19,843 bases of DNA, taken from CAIKXD01 sp035439485 (GTDB lineage Bacteria; Bacteroidota; Bacteroidia; UBA4408). Below, in pieces: positions 6,815-15,023 of this stretch. Position numbers and translations under genes: made by a program. The notes under the pieces were generated by a model. It was not told the DNA's origin and did no database searches. It saw only the letters and a program-made list of their open reading frames with translations. Positions within the stretch are counted from its first letter, which is position 1, and each line of letters starts with the position of its first letter. The stretch lies in NCBI GenBank assembly GCA_035439485.1, contig DAORKI010000065.1, forward strand, positions 1 to 19,843, written 5' to 3'.

Positions 6815-7642
6815 TTGAAAACACTATTACGAAGCTTTTTTGCATGGTTCCTATTCCTTATTGTTGTAAGCATTAAACTTAAGGCACAAATCATCGAGAA
6901 TGCCGATTTTGAGTTGTGGTCAGGAAATTGCCCCTACAATGTGGCTCCAATAGGATGGTCTAATTATAGTACTAACTTAGGTCCAGACAAGGCAGGTTTG
7001 TGTACAGGCACTGTTTTGCCATATTCAGGAAGTGCCCATATGAATTTGGTTTGGTATTCGAGTACGGGGTTAATTGAAGGAGCATATCAAGCTGTACCCG
7101 GATTTTTGGTTGGTATGAATTATGAATTGACTTTTCAAGCAATTAACAATCAAGGTTTATATTCTTTTGGAGATCCAGTATTTTGTGAAGTTTATGTAAA
7201 TGGAATGGTGAATTTTACAACACCTGAATTATATAATGGCGGCTCATGGACTGCATATTCTACTAATTTTGTTGCTACTAATGATACAATGATTATTGGG
7301 TTCAAAGTAAAAAATGGATTATCAGGTACATCAGGTTCTTTGGGAATTGATGCTGTTGGATTTGCTAATTTAACCCCAAACACATATAAATTTATAGAGC
7401 AATCAATTGTAATTAATCCATGTCCAATTCAGGATGTTATGGAGATAAATATTTCCAATAGAAATTTCAAACAATGTAGTTTAACTCTGTTTGATGCAAT
7501 TGGCAATCTAATCTTTGAAGAGTTTATACCTAATATAAATCTACCATTAAAGGTTAATATTTCAACATTGCCAGTGGGCATCTATGTAGCTCAAATTAAC
7601 ATTGATGGTCAATTACACAATAAAAAGATTATCAAGTTATAA
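6815..7642 (+). CDS. T9SS-exported protein with jelly-roll-like N-terminal domain
   Basis: This 275-residue protein starts with a signal peptide (about residues 1-24, ending KLKA-Q). The start codon is TTG: there is no in-frame ATG before residue 76, and the signal peptide and promoter both fit the TTG. Residues 26-186 (ENADFELWSG ... APIGWSNYST ... YQAVPGFLVGMNYELTFQAIN ... GSLGIDAVGFANL) look like the beta jelly-roll (CBM/DUF642-like) domains that open many exported Bacteroidota proteins. Such domains often bind carbohydrate, but no binding residues can be assigned here. Residues about 196-275 form a T9SS type A sorting domain (SIVINPCPIQDVMEI ... LTLFDAIGNLIFEE ... LPVGIYVAQI ... KKIIKL). 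The usual NP motif is present as NPCPIQ. Cys39, Cys63, Cys124 and Cys203 may form disulfides. It is monocistronic, with a terminator hairpin at 7714-7741. Ligand unknown. Confidence 0.85.
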   Translation: MKTLLRSFFAWFLFLIVVSIKLKAQIIENADFELWSGNCPYNVAPIGWSNYSTNLGPDKAGLCTGTVLPYSGSAHMNLVWYSSTGLIEGAYQAVPGFLVGMNYELTFQAINNQGLYSFGDPVFCEVYVNGMVNFTTPELYNGGSWTAYSTNFVATNDTMIIGFKVKNGLSGTSGSLGIDAVGFANLTPNTYKFIEQSIVINPCPIQDVMEINISNRNFKQCSLTLFDAIGNLIFEEFIPNINLPLKVNISTLPVGIYVAQINIDGQLHNKKIIKL

Positions 7643-7713
7643 GTTTAGAAATCGAACAGGTAAATAATGAATAAATTATCTACATTGATATCAATAATCG
7701 CAACAAGGAAACA

Positions 7714-7741
7714 AGAAGAACTTACTTAGTAAGTTTCTTCT
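7714..7741. terminator. Bidirectional terminator between the T9SS gene and ssrA
   Basis: AGAAGAACTTACT (7714-7726) pairs with AGTAAGTTTCTTCT (7728-7741), with one bulged base and a minimal loop. It is 8 nt past the 3' end of the mature tmRNA on the minus strand and 71 nt past the plus-strand stop codon. Plus-strand readout continues TCATTTTG; minus-strand readout continues TGTTTCCTTG. Both tails are only moderately U-rich. Confidence 0.65.
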
Positions 7742-7748
7742 CATTTTG

Positions 7749-8126
7749 TGGAGCCGAGGGGATTCGAACCCCTGTCCAAACAAAGAATCAAAAAGCTTTC
7801 TACATGTTTAGCAGTTAATTTCTCAGGTTACCCTGATTTTCAACAAATTTAGGTTTAATAGCTTACCAACAATTTGCCTAAGCTTCTATATTTTAATTAA
7901 ACAGCGAAGCTATGTTTAACGAGCTCATTTTTTGTGATGCCAAATCAAAACGCCAATGAGCAAGGCTTCTTGGTTGACACTGCATTTTAATACCTAGTAT
8001 TAAGCTGCAAGGGCGTAGTTATACTCGCCATATAAAAGTTTTGAGAATTAGATTTAACGTGCTCCGTTCACAATACACGACATGCTTACAATTCAATTTC
8101 ATTCGCTGTCAAAACCGGTCGGCCCC
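7749..8126 (-). ncRNA. ssrA: tmRNA (transfer-messenger RNA), tag GEYNYALAA
   Basis: tmRNA rescues stalled ribosomes and adds a degradation tag. The minus strand starts GGGGCCGACCGGTTTTGAC and ends with a T arm (7757-7773, loop TTCGAAT) followed by CGGCTCC and the discriminator A at 7749. GGGGCCG (8120-8126) pairs with CGGCTCC (7750-7756) with the G3-U wobble also seen in E. coli tmRNA. The tag reading frame lies at 8000-8029 and reads GGC GAG TAT AAC TAC GCC CTT GCA GCT TAA, giving Gly-Glu-Tyr-Asn-Tyr-Ala-Leu-Ala-Ala. The resume codon is probably GGC, assigned by analogy. The encoded 3' end is A followed by CAA, so CCA must be added by nucleotidyltransferase. Mature length is about 378 nt, normal for one-piece tmRNA. 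SmpB is not in the window. Confidence 0.95.
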
Positions 8127-8138
8127 AATTTTGGTATA

Positions 8139-8146
8139 CAAAAATA
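8139..8146 (-). promoter_or_regulatory. Bacteroidota -7 promoter element for ssrA
   Basis: On the minus strand TATTTTTG fits TAnnTTTG and lies 12 nt upstream of the mature 5' G at 8126. Transcription would begin about 5-7 nt before the mature end, leaving a short leader for RNase P to remove. It sits between the terminator of the cox genes and ssrA, so ssrA has its own promoter. Confidence 0.6.
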
Positions 8147-8173
8147 ATCAAAATAAATGGTATTGAAAATAAA

Positions 8174-8204
8174 AACAGCCTTTTATGTATAATAAAAGGC
8201 TGTT
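8174..8204 (-). terminator. Rho-independent terminator of the act-cox operon
   Basis: AACAGCCTTTTA (8174-8185) and TAAAAGGCTGTT (8193-8204) form a perfect 12-bp stem with a 7-nt loop. On the minus strand it is followed by TTTTATTTTC. It lies 20 bp after the coxA stop and clearly ends the eight-gene operon. Confidence 0.92.
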
Positions 8205-8224
8205 AAAATAAAAATCAAAACTAA

Positions 8225-10045
8225 TTAATGCTCTTCTTCGCCAGCAGATAATGGAACTGTTTGAGGTACAAAATCAACATCCTTTCCTGGCTTGCTGTAA
8301 TCATATGGCCAACGATAAACTGTTGGTAATTCACCAGGCCAATTGCCATGCAAATGTTCAACAGGTGCAGTCCATTCTAAAGTATTACTTTCCCATGGAT
8401 TCTGTGTTGATTTTTTGCCTCTATACATACTATAAAAGAAATTGAATAAGAATAAACCTTGAGCCAATGCCCCAATAATAGCAAATACTGTAATAAGTAC
8501 ATTTATACTTTGCAAATTTTCAAATAATGCAAAAGCTTCGTTACTATAATATCTTCTTGGTACCCCTGTTAAACCAATAAAGTGCATTGGAAAAAATACT
8601 CCGTACATAGCAATAAAAGTAATCCAAAAATGTGCATAACCTAATTTGTTATTTAACATTCTACCAAACATGCGCGGATACCAATGATAAACCCCGCAGA
8701 ACATCCCAAAAATTGCTGATGCTCCCATTACTATGTGAAAATGAGCAACTACGAAGTAAGTGTCATGAACATTGATATCTAAGGCAGAATCAGCAAGAAT
8801 AATTCCAGTTACACCACCAGTTACAAAGGTAGAAACCAAACCAACAGCAAACAACATGGCAGGTGAATACTTTAAGTTTCCTTTCCAAAGTGTTGTTATG
8901 TAGTTAAATGCTTTAACAGCCGAAGGTATCGCAATTAATAGAGTAGTAAATACAAACACTGAACCTAAGAAAGGATTCATCCCAGTGATAAACATGTGAT
9001 GCCCCCAAACAATAAATGATAAGAAACCAATGGCCAAGATAGATCCAATCATGGCACGGTATCCAAAAATTGGCTTACGGCTCATTGTTGAAATTACCTC
9101 AGAGGTAATACCTAAAGCAGGTAAAATTACGATATATACTTCAGGATGTCCAAGGAACCAAAACAAATGTTGAAATAAAACAGGGCTACCACCTGTTTGT
9201 TCCATTGCTTGTCCACTGATAAAGATATCGGATAAGTAAAAACTAGTCCCAAAAGACCTATCGAAAATTAATAACAAGACCGCAGCAAATAAAACTGGGA
9301 AAGATAAAACACCCAAAATAGCTGTAACAAAGAAAGCCCAAATAGTTAATGGTAATCTTGTCATGCTCATTCCTTTAGTTCTCAAATTAAGTACAGTTAC
9401 AATATAGTTAATAGAGCCAAGTAAGGAACCAGCCACAAAAAGAGTCATACTCACTAGCCATAAAGTCATCCCTAATCCTGAACCAGGTATAGCTTCTTCT
9501 AAAGCACTTAAAGGAGGATATATTGTCCATCCTGCAGAAGCTGGACCTGTTTCAACAAACATTGAATAGAACATAATAACACTAGAAACAGCAAAGAACC
9601 AAAAGGAAAGCATATTTAAAAAACCAGAGGCCATATCTCTTGCTCCAATTTGCAGTGGAATTAATAAATTACTAAATGTACCGCTCAATCCTCCAGTTAA
9701 TACAAAGAAAACCATAATAGTACCATGAATTGTAACTAATGCTAAGTACATGTTAGAATCAAGCACACCATTAGGTGCCCATTTTTTTCCTAAAAAGTAT
9801 TCAAGCATACTAAAACTTTCACCTGGCCAAGCCAATTGCAATCTAAAAAATATAGAAAGCATCATGGCAACTACACCCATAAAAATAGCAGTAATTAAGA
9901 ACTGCTTCGAAATCATTTTATGGTCGGTACTAAATATATATTTCGTCCAAAAAGATTGCTCATGATGATCGTGTGCGTGATCGTGAGCATGATCGTCATG
10001 ACCGTGGTCATGAGCGTGATCTATTGTATGTGCGTGAGAACTCAT
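8225..10045 (-). CDS. coxA: Cytochrome c oxidase subunit I (A1-type aa3)
   Basis: This is the catalytic subunit of the terminal oxidase: it reduces O2 to water and pumps protons in the inner membrane. The 606 residues carry about 12 membrane helices. Low-spin haem a ligands are His107 (VTIHGTIM) and His437. Haem a3 is held by His435 (VAHFHIVMG). CuB ligands are His300 (GHPEVY), His349 and His350 (WGHHMF), and Tyr304 is the cross-linked tyrosine. Glu302 in HPEVY places it in the A1 group with a full D-channel glutamate. The first 28 residues contain 12 histidines in HxH/HD repeats, on the cytoplasmic side by family topology. It is the last gene of the operon, 68 bp after coxB and 20 bp before a strong terminator. 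The start ATG follows an A/T-only leader. Confidence 0.97.
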   Translation of the reverse strand: MSSHAHTIDHAHDHGHDDHAHDHAHDHHEQSFWTKYIFSTDHKMISKQFLITAIFMGVVAMMLSIFFRLQLAWPGESFSMLEYFLGKKWAPNGVLDSNMYLALVTIHGTIMVFFVLTGGLSGTFSNLLIPLQIGARDMASGFLNMLSFWFFAVSSVIMFYSMFVETGPASAGWTIYPPLSALEEAIPGSGLGMTLWLVSMTLFVAGSLLGSINYIVTVLNLRTKGMSMTRLPLTIWAFFVTAILGVLSFPVLFAAVLLLIFDRSFGTSFYLSDIFISGQAMEQTGGSPVLFQHLFWFLGHPEVYIVILPALGITSEVISTMSRKPIFGYRAMIGSILAIGFLSFIVWGHHMFITGMNPFLGSVFVFTTLLIAIPSAVKAFNYITTLWKGNLKYSPAMLFAVGLVSTFVTGGVTGIILADSALDINVHDTYFVVAHFHIVMGASAIFGMFCGVYHWYPRMFGRMLNNKLGYAHFWITFIAMYGVFFPMHFIGLTGVPRRYYSNEAFALFENLQSINVLITVFAIIGALAQGLFLFNFFYSMYRGKKSTQNPWESNTLEWTAPVEHLHGNWPGELPTVYRWPYDYSKPGKDVDFVPQTVPLSAGEEEH

Positions 10046-10113
10046 AGATATTATATTATTTTTTATTTCGTTAAAGTGATAACAATCTTAATTTTTAATA
10101 GTTTAAATTTGCT

Positions 10114-11130
10114 TTAGTTTTTGGCTACATTCAACACATTTTCAACTTGAGCCATGTTTTTTTCCTTGAAGGTTTTTTGCTCAGAAAGCCATTTTTTATA
10201 ATCTTCTTCAGAATCAACAACAATTTTCATTTGCATGTTCCAATGTGTTTGACCACAAATTTTGTTGCATAAAAGCACATAATCAAAATTAGGGTTCTTA
10301 GTTTTTTCTCTCATTTGCGCTGTAGTGATAGTAGGTTTAAAGTGAAACTCTGTCTTCATACCAGGAACGCAATTCATTTGTGCTCTAAAATGCGGCATAT
10401 AGGCACTGTGTATAACATCTTTCGAGCGGAAATACATTAAAACAATTTTGTTAACAGGAATATGAAATTCACCATTCACTACTTTATCATCCCAAGCATG
10501 TTTGTCATTGGCATCAATGGCTAAAGGATTCATATCGGCAGTTAGTTTATAATTACTTTCTCCAAGTGTATTGTCAGCACCACCGTATCTAGCAGTCCAT
10601 TTGAATTGTTCAGCAAACAATTCCATCACAATGGCCTCTTTTTCGTCAATTGGCGAGGTAATTTTATTCCAAACAGATAAACCATAAATAATAATCACAG
10701 CTAAAAATACAGCAGGGACAATAGTCCAAATCATTTCAAGTTTAGTACTATGAGCAAAGTAAGTTGCTTTAACACCCTTTTTGGAGTAATACTTATATGC
10801 GAAGTAGAATAATAAAATATTAACAGCAATGAAAACAATTCCAATTATTATAAGGTTAAAATTGAAAAGAGTATCAATTTGAACACCGTGTTCTGAAGCT
10901 GATTCAGGCAAAAGATTATCTTTGTAGGAATATGTGAGATAAACACAAAATGCAAAAAAGGCAAGTAAAAAAGGCATCATTAAACGAGCATTAAATCTGG
11001 TATCTGATTCAGAAACAGCGGCCTCATTTTCTACTCCTTTGAGCGTTGATGACAATTCATAAACCTTAACTAATCTTGCAATTGCAATTACACCAAGTAT
11101 TATTGCTATGTACGTTAGAAGTGAAATCAT
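10114..11130 (-). CDS. coxB: Cytochrome c oxidase subunit II with CuA domain
   Basis: CoxB receives electrons from cytochrome c (here probably from ActA or ActE haems) at its binuclear CuA centre and passes them to CoxA. The periplasmic cupredoxin domain has CuA ligands His241 (DVIHS), Cys288, Cys292, His296 and Met299 in CNKICGQTHWNM. The position that is normally Glu (CxExC) is Lys290. Residues 130-150 (KLEMIWTIVPAVFLAVIIIYG) form the classic second helix, and 92-113 the first. Two further hydrophobic segments (3-20 and 52-68) precede them, so there appear to be four membrane helices rather than two. No lipoprotein signal and no fused cytochrome c domain are present, so this is aa3-type rather than caa3-type in subunit II. 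It is 27 bp downstream of actF. Confidence 0.95.
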   Translation of the reverse strand: MISLLTYIAIILGVIAIARLVKVYELSSTLKGVENEAAVSESDTRFNARLMMPFLLAFFAFCVYLTYSYKDNLLPESASEHGVQIDTLFNFNLIIIGIVFIAVNILLFYFAYKYYSKKGVKATYFAHSTKLEMIWTIVPAVFLAVIIIYGLSVWNKITSPIDEKEAIVMELFAEQFKWTARYGGADNTLGESNYKLTADMNPLAIDANDKHAWDDKVVNGEFHIPVNKIVLMYFRSKDVIHSAYMPHFRAQMNCVPGMKTEFHFKPTITTAQMREKTKNPNFDYVLLCNKICGQTHWNMQMKIVVDSEEDYKKWLSEQKTFKEKNMAQVENVLNVAKN

Positions 11131-11157
11131 ATTGATATAAAATAATAGTTATTAAAA

Positions 11158-12336
11158 TTAAACTTGGAAATGATAGCTTTCTTCAATCATTGGGTGATTT
11201 TCAGCCACAATAGGTGCTTTTGAAAGTGAATTAAAGAATACCCATAAAAACAGTCCTGCAAAGAAGAAAGTTGAACAAATTTCAACAATTCCGATATGTG
11301 CATGTGTTCCCATAATGCCCGGCATTACAATTAACCATACATCAAGCCAATGTCCAATAATCATCATTACCCCAGCTACGATAATAGCAGTTTCTTTTCT
11401 TTTAGCATCGCGGGTCATCAATGTTAAAAACGGAATAAAGAAATTGATTAAGAAATTCAGTATGAATATTGGTTTTAGTTCTGGTGTTTGTCTTAATGCA
11501 TAATAGGCTACTTCTTCAGGTAAATTAGCATACCAAATTAGCATAAATTGGGAGAACCAAAGGTATGTCCAAAAAACGCTAAACGCAAACATGAACTTAC
11601 CTATATCATGTAAATGGTTTTCATTCACCTTTGGCAAATACCCATTTCTTTTTAAATAGATAGTTAATAATCCAAGAACGGTCATCCCGGTGACAAAAAT
11701 TCCAGCAAATGTATACCAACCAAACAAAGTACTAAACCAATGAGCATCAACAGACATTAAAATGTCCCAAGCACCAGTTGAAGAAGTTACAGCAAACAGC
11801 ACTAGGAATACATGTGCCAACTTTGAAGATTTCCAATAATTTTCAGTACCACCAATTTTATCTTCTTCTAAGGCATATTTTCTTAGCATGAGCGCAGAGC
11901 CAGCCCAAATAAGACCGTACAACACAAGTCTAACAACATAAAAAGGTACATTTAAGAAAGCTTTTTTACCATATAAAATTTTATCAAATTCAGGAGAAGC
12001 TTTATCATAAATCTCAGGATGTGTCCAATGATATAAATCATGGTGTCCGAAAATAAAAATCAGAATTAAAAAGCCACAAGCATAAGGCAAATACTGCGCC
12101 ATAGCAAGTGGAACTCTTAAAATTGCAGCACTCCAACCTACTTCTGCAGCAAATTGTAATGCATAGAAAAATAGTCCAGCCAATGCTATTGCAAGTAGGT
12201 AAAAATTACTGTGTAACAAACTTGCCCAAGCTCTGGTGTGGTCTGTTGCAAATCCATATGATATACCTGCAATTCCTAAACCGATTAGGCTCAAAGAAAG
12301 CAATTTATTATTTTTAGTTACAGAATAGTTCATCAT
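11158..12336 (-). CDS. actF: Alternative complex III subunit ActF (quinol:cytochrome c oxidoreductase membrane subunit 2)
   Basis: ActF is one of the two large NrfD-like integral membrane subunits of alternative complex III, homologous to ActC. The 392 residues form about ten hydrophobic segments with little periplasmic sequence. Polar residues inside helices, which in this family contribute to proton pathways or quinone contacts, include FGHHDLYHWTHPE (96-108), TGAWDILMSVDAHWF (187-201), IIGHWLDVW (326-334) and THAHIGIVE (344-352). In the characterised complexes ActC is thought to be the quinol-binding subunit, with ActF paired to it. The start could be Met1 or Met2. It follows actE by 25 bp and precedes coxB by 27 bp, without a promoter or terminator between them. 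Complex III and oxidase genes are therefore transcribed together. Confidence 0.93.
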   Translation of the reverse strand: MMNYSVTKNNKLLSLSLIGLGIAGISYGFATDHTRAWASLLHSNFYLLAIALAGLFFYALQFAAEVGWSAAILRVPLAMAQYLPYACGFLILIFIFGHHDLYHWTHPEIYDKASPEFDKILYGKKAFLNVPFYVVRLVLYGLIWAGSALMLRKYALEEDKIGGTENYWKSSKLAHVFLVLFAVTSSTGAWDILMSVDAHWFSTLFGWYTFAGIFVTGMTVLGLLTIYLKRNGYLPKVNENHLHDIGKFMFAFSVFWTYLWFSQFMLIWYANLPEEVAYYALRQTPELKPIFILNFLINFFIPFLTLMTRDAKRKETAIIVAGVMMIIGHWLDVWLIVMPGIMGTHAHIGIVEICSTFFFAGLFLWVFFNSLSKAPIVAENHPMIEESYHFQV

Positions 12337-12361
12337 AACTTATTATCTTTTCCAGATTTAA

Positions 12362-13006
12362 TTATTTTTTAATTGTATCGTTAGCGCTAGTATTACTTAC
12401 AGCAGGTGTGGCTTTTTTTACCAAATCATTAATATAATGAATTACCAACCATCTTTCTTCCTTCGTAACTTGAGAAGCATGTTGTCCCATCAAATTTTTA
12501 CCATATGTAATTGAGTGAAACATTTTACCATCATTAAGGCCAGTGGCAACTTTATCCCAATATTTACCAGGTGAAGGGAATTTTCCATTTGCAACAATAG
12601 ATCCATTTCCGTCACCAGCATCACCATGACATGGTGTACAAAATTTAGTGTATATAGCTTTGCCTTTCTCTAAATTTTCAGCATTTAATTCAATGGGATT
12701 CTTTAGGTTAAGACCAGCAGCTTCGTACCCTTCAGTTGTGTTAGGATATGGATAAATTGCGTCATTAATACCCCATGGGGAGTTAGGAAATTCGCCTTGT
12801 GATATTGTACCAGCTACGGGTGGTCGGGCACCTAACATATCTTTAAAGTTAGGATTCTCTTCATAAGGTTTGTAGGCAACAGACCTATACATGTCCGGCA
12901 TGAACTCAATACCCGGACTTAATGGGTCTGATGAACAACTGTTAAGCAATAGTGCAGTAGTTGCAATGCTTAATCCGGTAATTAATTTATGTTTAAAAAT
13001 TTTCAT
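12362..13006 (-). CDS. actE: Alternative complex III subunit ActE, mono-haem cytochrome c lipoprotein
   Basis: ActE is a 214-residue periplasmic cytochrome c. It has a lipoprotein signal with lipobox Cys24 (LLLNSC) and one haem motif CTPCH (123-127). Met173 (KNLMGQHA) is the likely sixth haem ligand. Residues 30-105 form the extended, Pro-rich stretch typical of the ActE family (SPGIEFMPDMYRSVAYKPYE, then GTISQGEFPNSP), which wraps other subunits in known structures. Its haem is a candidate exit site for electrons to the oxidase. Spacing is 27 bp from actD and 25 bp to actF. Confidence 0.94.
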   Translation of the reverse strand: MKIFKHKLITGLSIATTALLLNSCSSDPLSPGIEFMPDMYRSVAYKPYEENPNFKDMLGARPPVAGTISQGEFPNSPWGINDAIYPYPNTTEGYEAAGLNLKNPIELNAENLEKGKAIYTKFCTPCHGDAGDGNGSIVANGKFPSPGKYWDKVATGLNDGKMFHSITYGKNLMGQHASQVTKEERWLVIHYINDLVKKATPAVSNTSANDTIKK

Positions 13007-13033
13007 CTTTTATATGAGACGTTTAAAATTTTA

Positions 13034-13558
13034 TTATTTTCCGTAATCTTTAACTTCTTCAGCACCATGTTTCATAAGCAATGAAGTTAACTCTGCTCTT
13101 TTAGCATGATCATTACACTCAACTTGCATTATAAATTTATCATCAGTTACTCTTGTATCAGGAACAAAAGCAGTTACACCTGGCAAGGTTTTACTTCTTA
13201 AGTAAAAAGTTATTACCATGCCATGGGCAGCACAAAATATTGTAGACTCAAAAATTACGGGAACAAAAGCTGGCAAGTTTTTATAAAATGCAAAACTTGG
13301 CTTACCTCCAATATCCATTGGCCAATCGGTAATCATCATGTAATTAGTCATGATTAAGGCTAAACAACAGCCAATAATACCGTAAATAAAGGCACAAATT
13401 GAGATTCTTGTTCTTTTATGTCCAATTGCATGATCCATTCCATGTACAGGAAAAGGGCTATAAACTTCTTTAATTCTCACTCCATGACTGCGAAGTGGTT
13501 TGATGTTTTGCATTAAAACATCTTCATCATTGTAAACTGCAAAAATATATTTACTCAT
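13034..13558 (-). CDS. actD: Alternative complex III subunit ActD (DUF3341 family)
   Basis: ActD is a 174-residue membrane subunit with two predicted helices (about 50-75 and 97-119). It has a cytoplasmic N-terminal region (YIFAVYNDEDVLMQNIKPLR...KEVYSPFPVHGMDHAIG) and a C-terminal ferredoxin-like segment (DKFIMQVECNDHAKRAELTSLL). The PFPVHGMD motif followed by TR and a Gly-rich first helix is the signature of the DUF3341 family. It has no cofactor residues, and its known role is structural, next to ActC/ActF. Length is normal. Its position between actC and actE is the standard order. The start ATG at 13558 is 21 bp after the actC stop. Confidence 0.93.
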   Translation of the reverse strand: MSKYIFAVYNDEDVLMQNIKPLRSHGVRIKEVYSPFPVHGMDHAIGHKRTRISICAFIYGIIGCCLALIMTNYMMITDWPMDIGGKPSFAFYKNLPAFVPVIFESTIFCAAHGMVITFYLRSKTLPGVTAFVPDTRVTDDKFIMQVECNDHAKRAELTSLLMKHGAEEVKDYGK

Positions 13559-13579
13559 TTCGACTATTTATTAATATTA

Positions 13580-14980
13580 TTAATGATGTGTTGCATGAGA
13601 GTGTCCATGTTCAAGGGCTGCTCTTTTCGCTTGCGTGCTTGAAGATTTTGTAATAGTTTTCAATTCGCTCATTGCAATTACAGGGAAAAACCTTGCAAAC
13701 AACAAGAAACAAGTGAAGAACAATCCGAGAGAACCAATAAAAATACCAACTTCCACCCATGATGGATGATAAGTTCCCCATTCAGAAGGAAGATAAGCTC
13801 TATGTAACGAAGAAACAATAATCACGAATCGTTCGAACCACATACCAATATTTACAACGATGCTTAAAATAAATGTAAAAGTTACATTAGTTCTTAAACT
13901 CTTTACCCAAAATAGCTGCGGAGAAATTACATTACAAGTCATCATACTTGCATAAGCCCACCAATAGTAACCGGTTGCACGGTTAATAAAGCAATAACTT
14001 TCATATTCAACCCCAGAATACCAAGCTATGAAAAACTCAGTAATATAGGCAATACCAACAATAGACCCAGTAACAAGAATAATACGATTCATCATATCTA
14101 TATGAAGGGTGGTAATATAATTTTCGAGGCTCAACACTTTTCTCACAATAATTAAAAGCGTTTGTACCATTGCAAAACCAGAAAAAATAGCTCCTGCAAC
14201 GAAATAAGGTGGGAAAATGGTGGCATGCCAACCTGGTAGAATAGATGTAGCAAAGTCCATCGATACAATGGTATGTACGGAAAGTACAAGTGGAGTTGAC
14301 ATTCCTGCAAGCACTAAGGAAACTTCCTCAAAACGTTGCCAATTTTTAGAAGATCCTGTCCAACCAAAAGACAATATTCCATACCAAAATTTCATGGCTT
14401 TGGTTTTAGCTCTGTCTCTAACAACTGCAAAATCAGGTATAAGACCAGTATACCAAAAAACTAAAGAAACGGTGAAGTAAGTCGAAACCGCAAAAGTGTC
14501 CCAAACCAGCGGAGAGTTAAAGTTAACCCATAGTGAACCAAATTGATTTGGAAGTGGTAATAACCAATATGGTAACCAAGGGCGTCCAATGTGTGTTAAT
14601 AAGAATGTTGCTGCGCAAATAACTGCAAAGATTGTCATTGCTTCCGCAGAGCGGTTAATTGACAAACGCCATTTTTGACGAAACAGCAATAATACTGCTG
14701 AAATGAGGGTACCAGCATGACCGATACCAACCCACCAAACGAAATTGGTGATATCCCAACCCCAGTCTACAATATTGTTTATACCCCACATTCCAATACC
14801 TTCTCCAACAGTAATTGAAACGCAAAGTACCCACCAAAGTAATGCGGCAACAGATGCAATAAAGCACCACCACCAGTATTTATTTGCTTTACCTTCTATG
14901 GGCTTACAAATGTCTTCAGTGATTTCGTGATTAGTTTTGTCACCCAGTATTAATGGTTCTCTTATCGGGGCTTCGTACAT
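13580..14980 (-). CDS. actC: Alternative complex III subunit ActC (NrfD-like quinol-oxidising membrane subunit)
   Basis: ActC is the NrfD/PsrC-like subunit where menaquinol is believed to be oxidised, next to the iron-sulfur part of ActB. The 466 residues contain about ten membrane helices. Family landmarks are WWVGIGHAGTLISAVLLLFR (82-101), HIGRPW (130-135), VLSVHTIVSMDFA (232-244) and GWHATIFPPYFVAGAIFSG (250-268). The tight His/Asp set around His236 and Asp242 is where quinol-site and proton-transfer residues are placed in homologues. The tail is His-rich (ALEHGHSHATHH). It is 43 bp downstream of actB and 21 bp upstream of actD. The ATG is followed by the usual MYEAPIREPLILGD start, which supports the start site. 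Confidence 0.95.
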   Translation of the reverse strand: MYEAPIREPLILGDKTNHEITEDICKPIEGKANKYWWWCFIASVAALLWWVLCVSITVGEGIGMWGINNIVDWGWDITNFVWWVGIGHAGTLISAVLLLFRQKWRLSINRSAEAMTIFAVICAATFLLTHIGRPWLPYWLLPLPNQFGSLWVNFNSPLVWDTFAVSTYFTVSLVFWYTGLIPDFAVVRDRAKTKAMKFWYGILSFGWTGSSKNWQRFEEVSLVLAGMSTPLVLSVHTIVSMDFATSILPGWHATIFPPYFVAGAIFSGFAMVQTLLIIVRKVLSLENYITTLHIDMMNRIILVTGSIVGIAYITEFFIAWYSGVEYESYCFINRATGYYWWAYASMMTCNVISPQLFWVKSLRTNVTFTFILSIVVNIGMWFERFVIIVSSLHRAYLPSEWGTYHPSWVEVGIFIGSLGLFFTCFLLFARFFPVIAMSELKTITKSSSTQAKRAALEHGHSHATHH

Positions 14981-15023
14981 AATATTTTATCTAATTAGTA
15001 TTAATAAATTTATTTATTTTAAT

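Noticed and set aside
7749..7790. tRNA gene suggested by the GGGTTCGAATCCCCT T arm
   Set aside because: No anticodon arm lies at tRNA distance. The matching acceptor strand is about 370 nt away and the tag reading frame identifies it as tmRNA.
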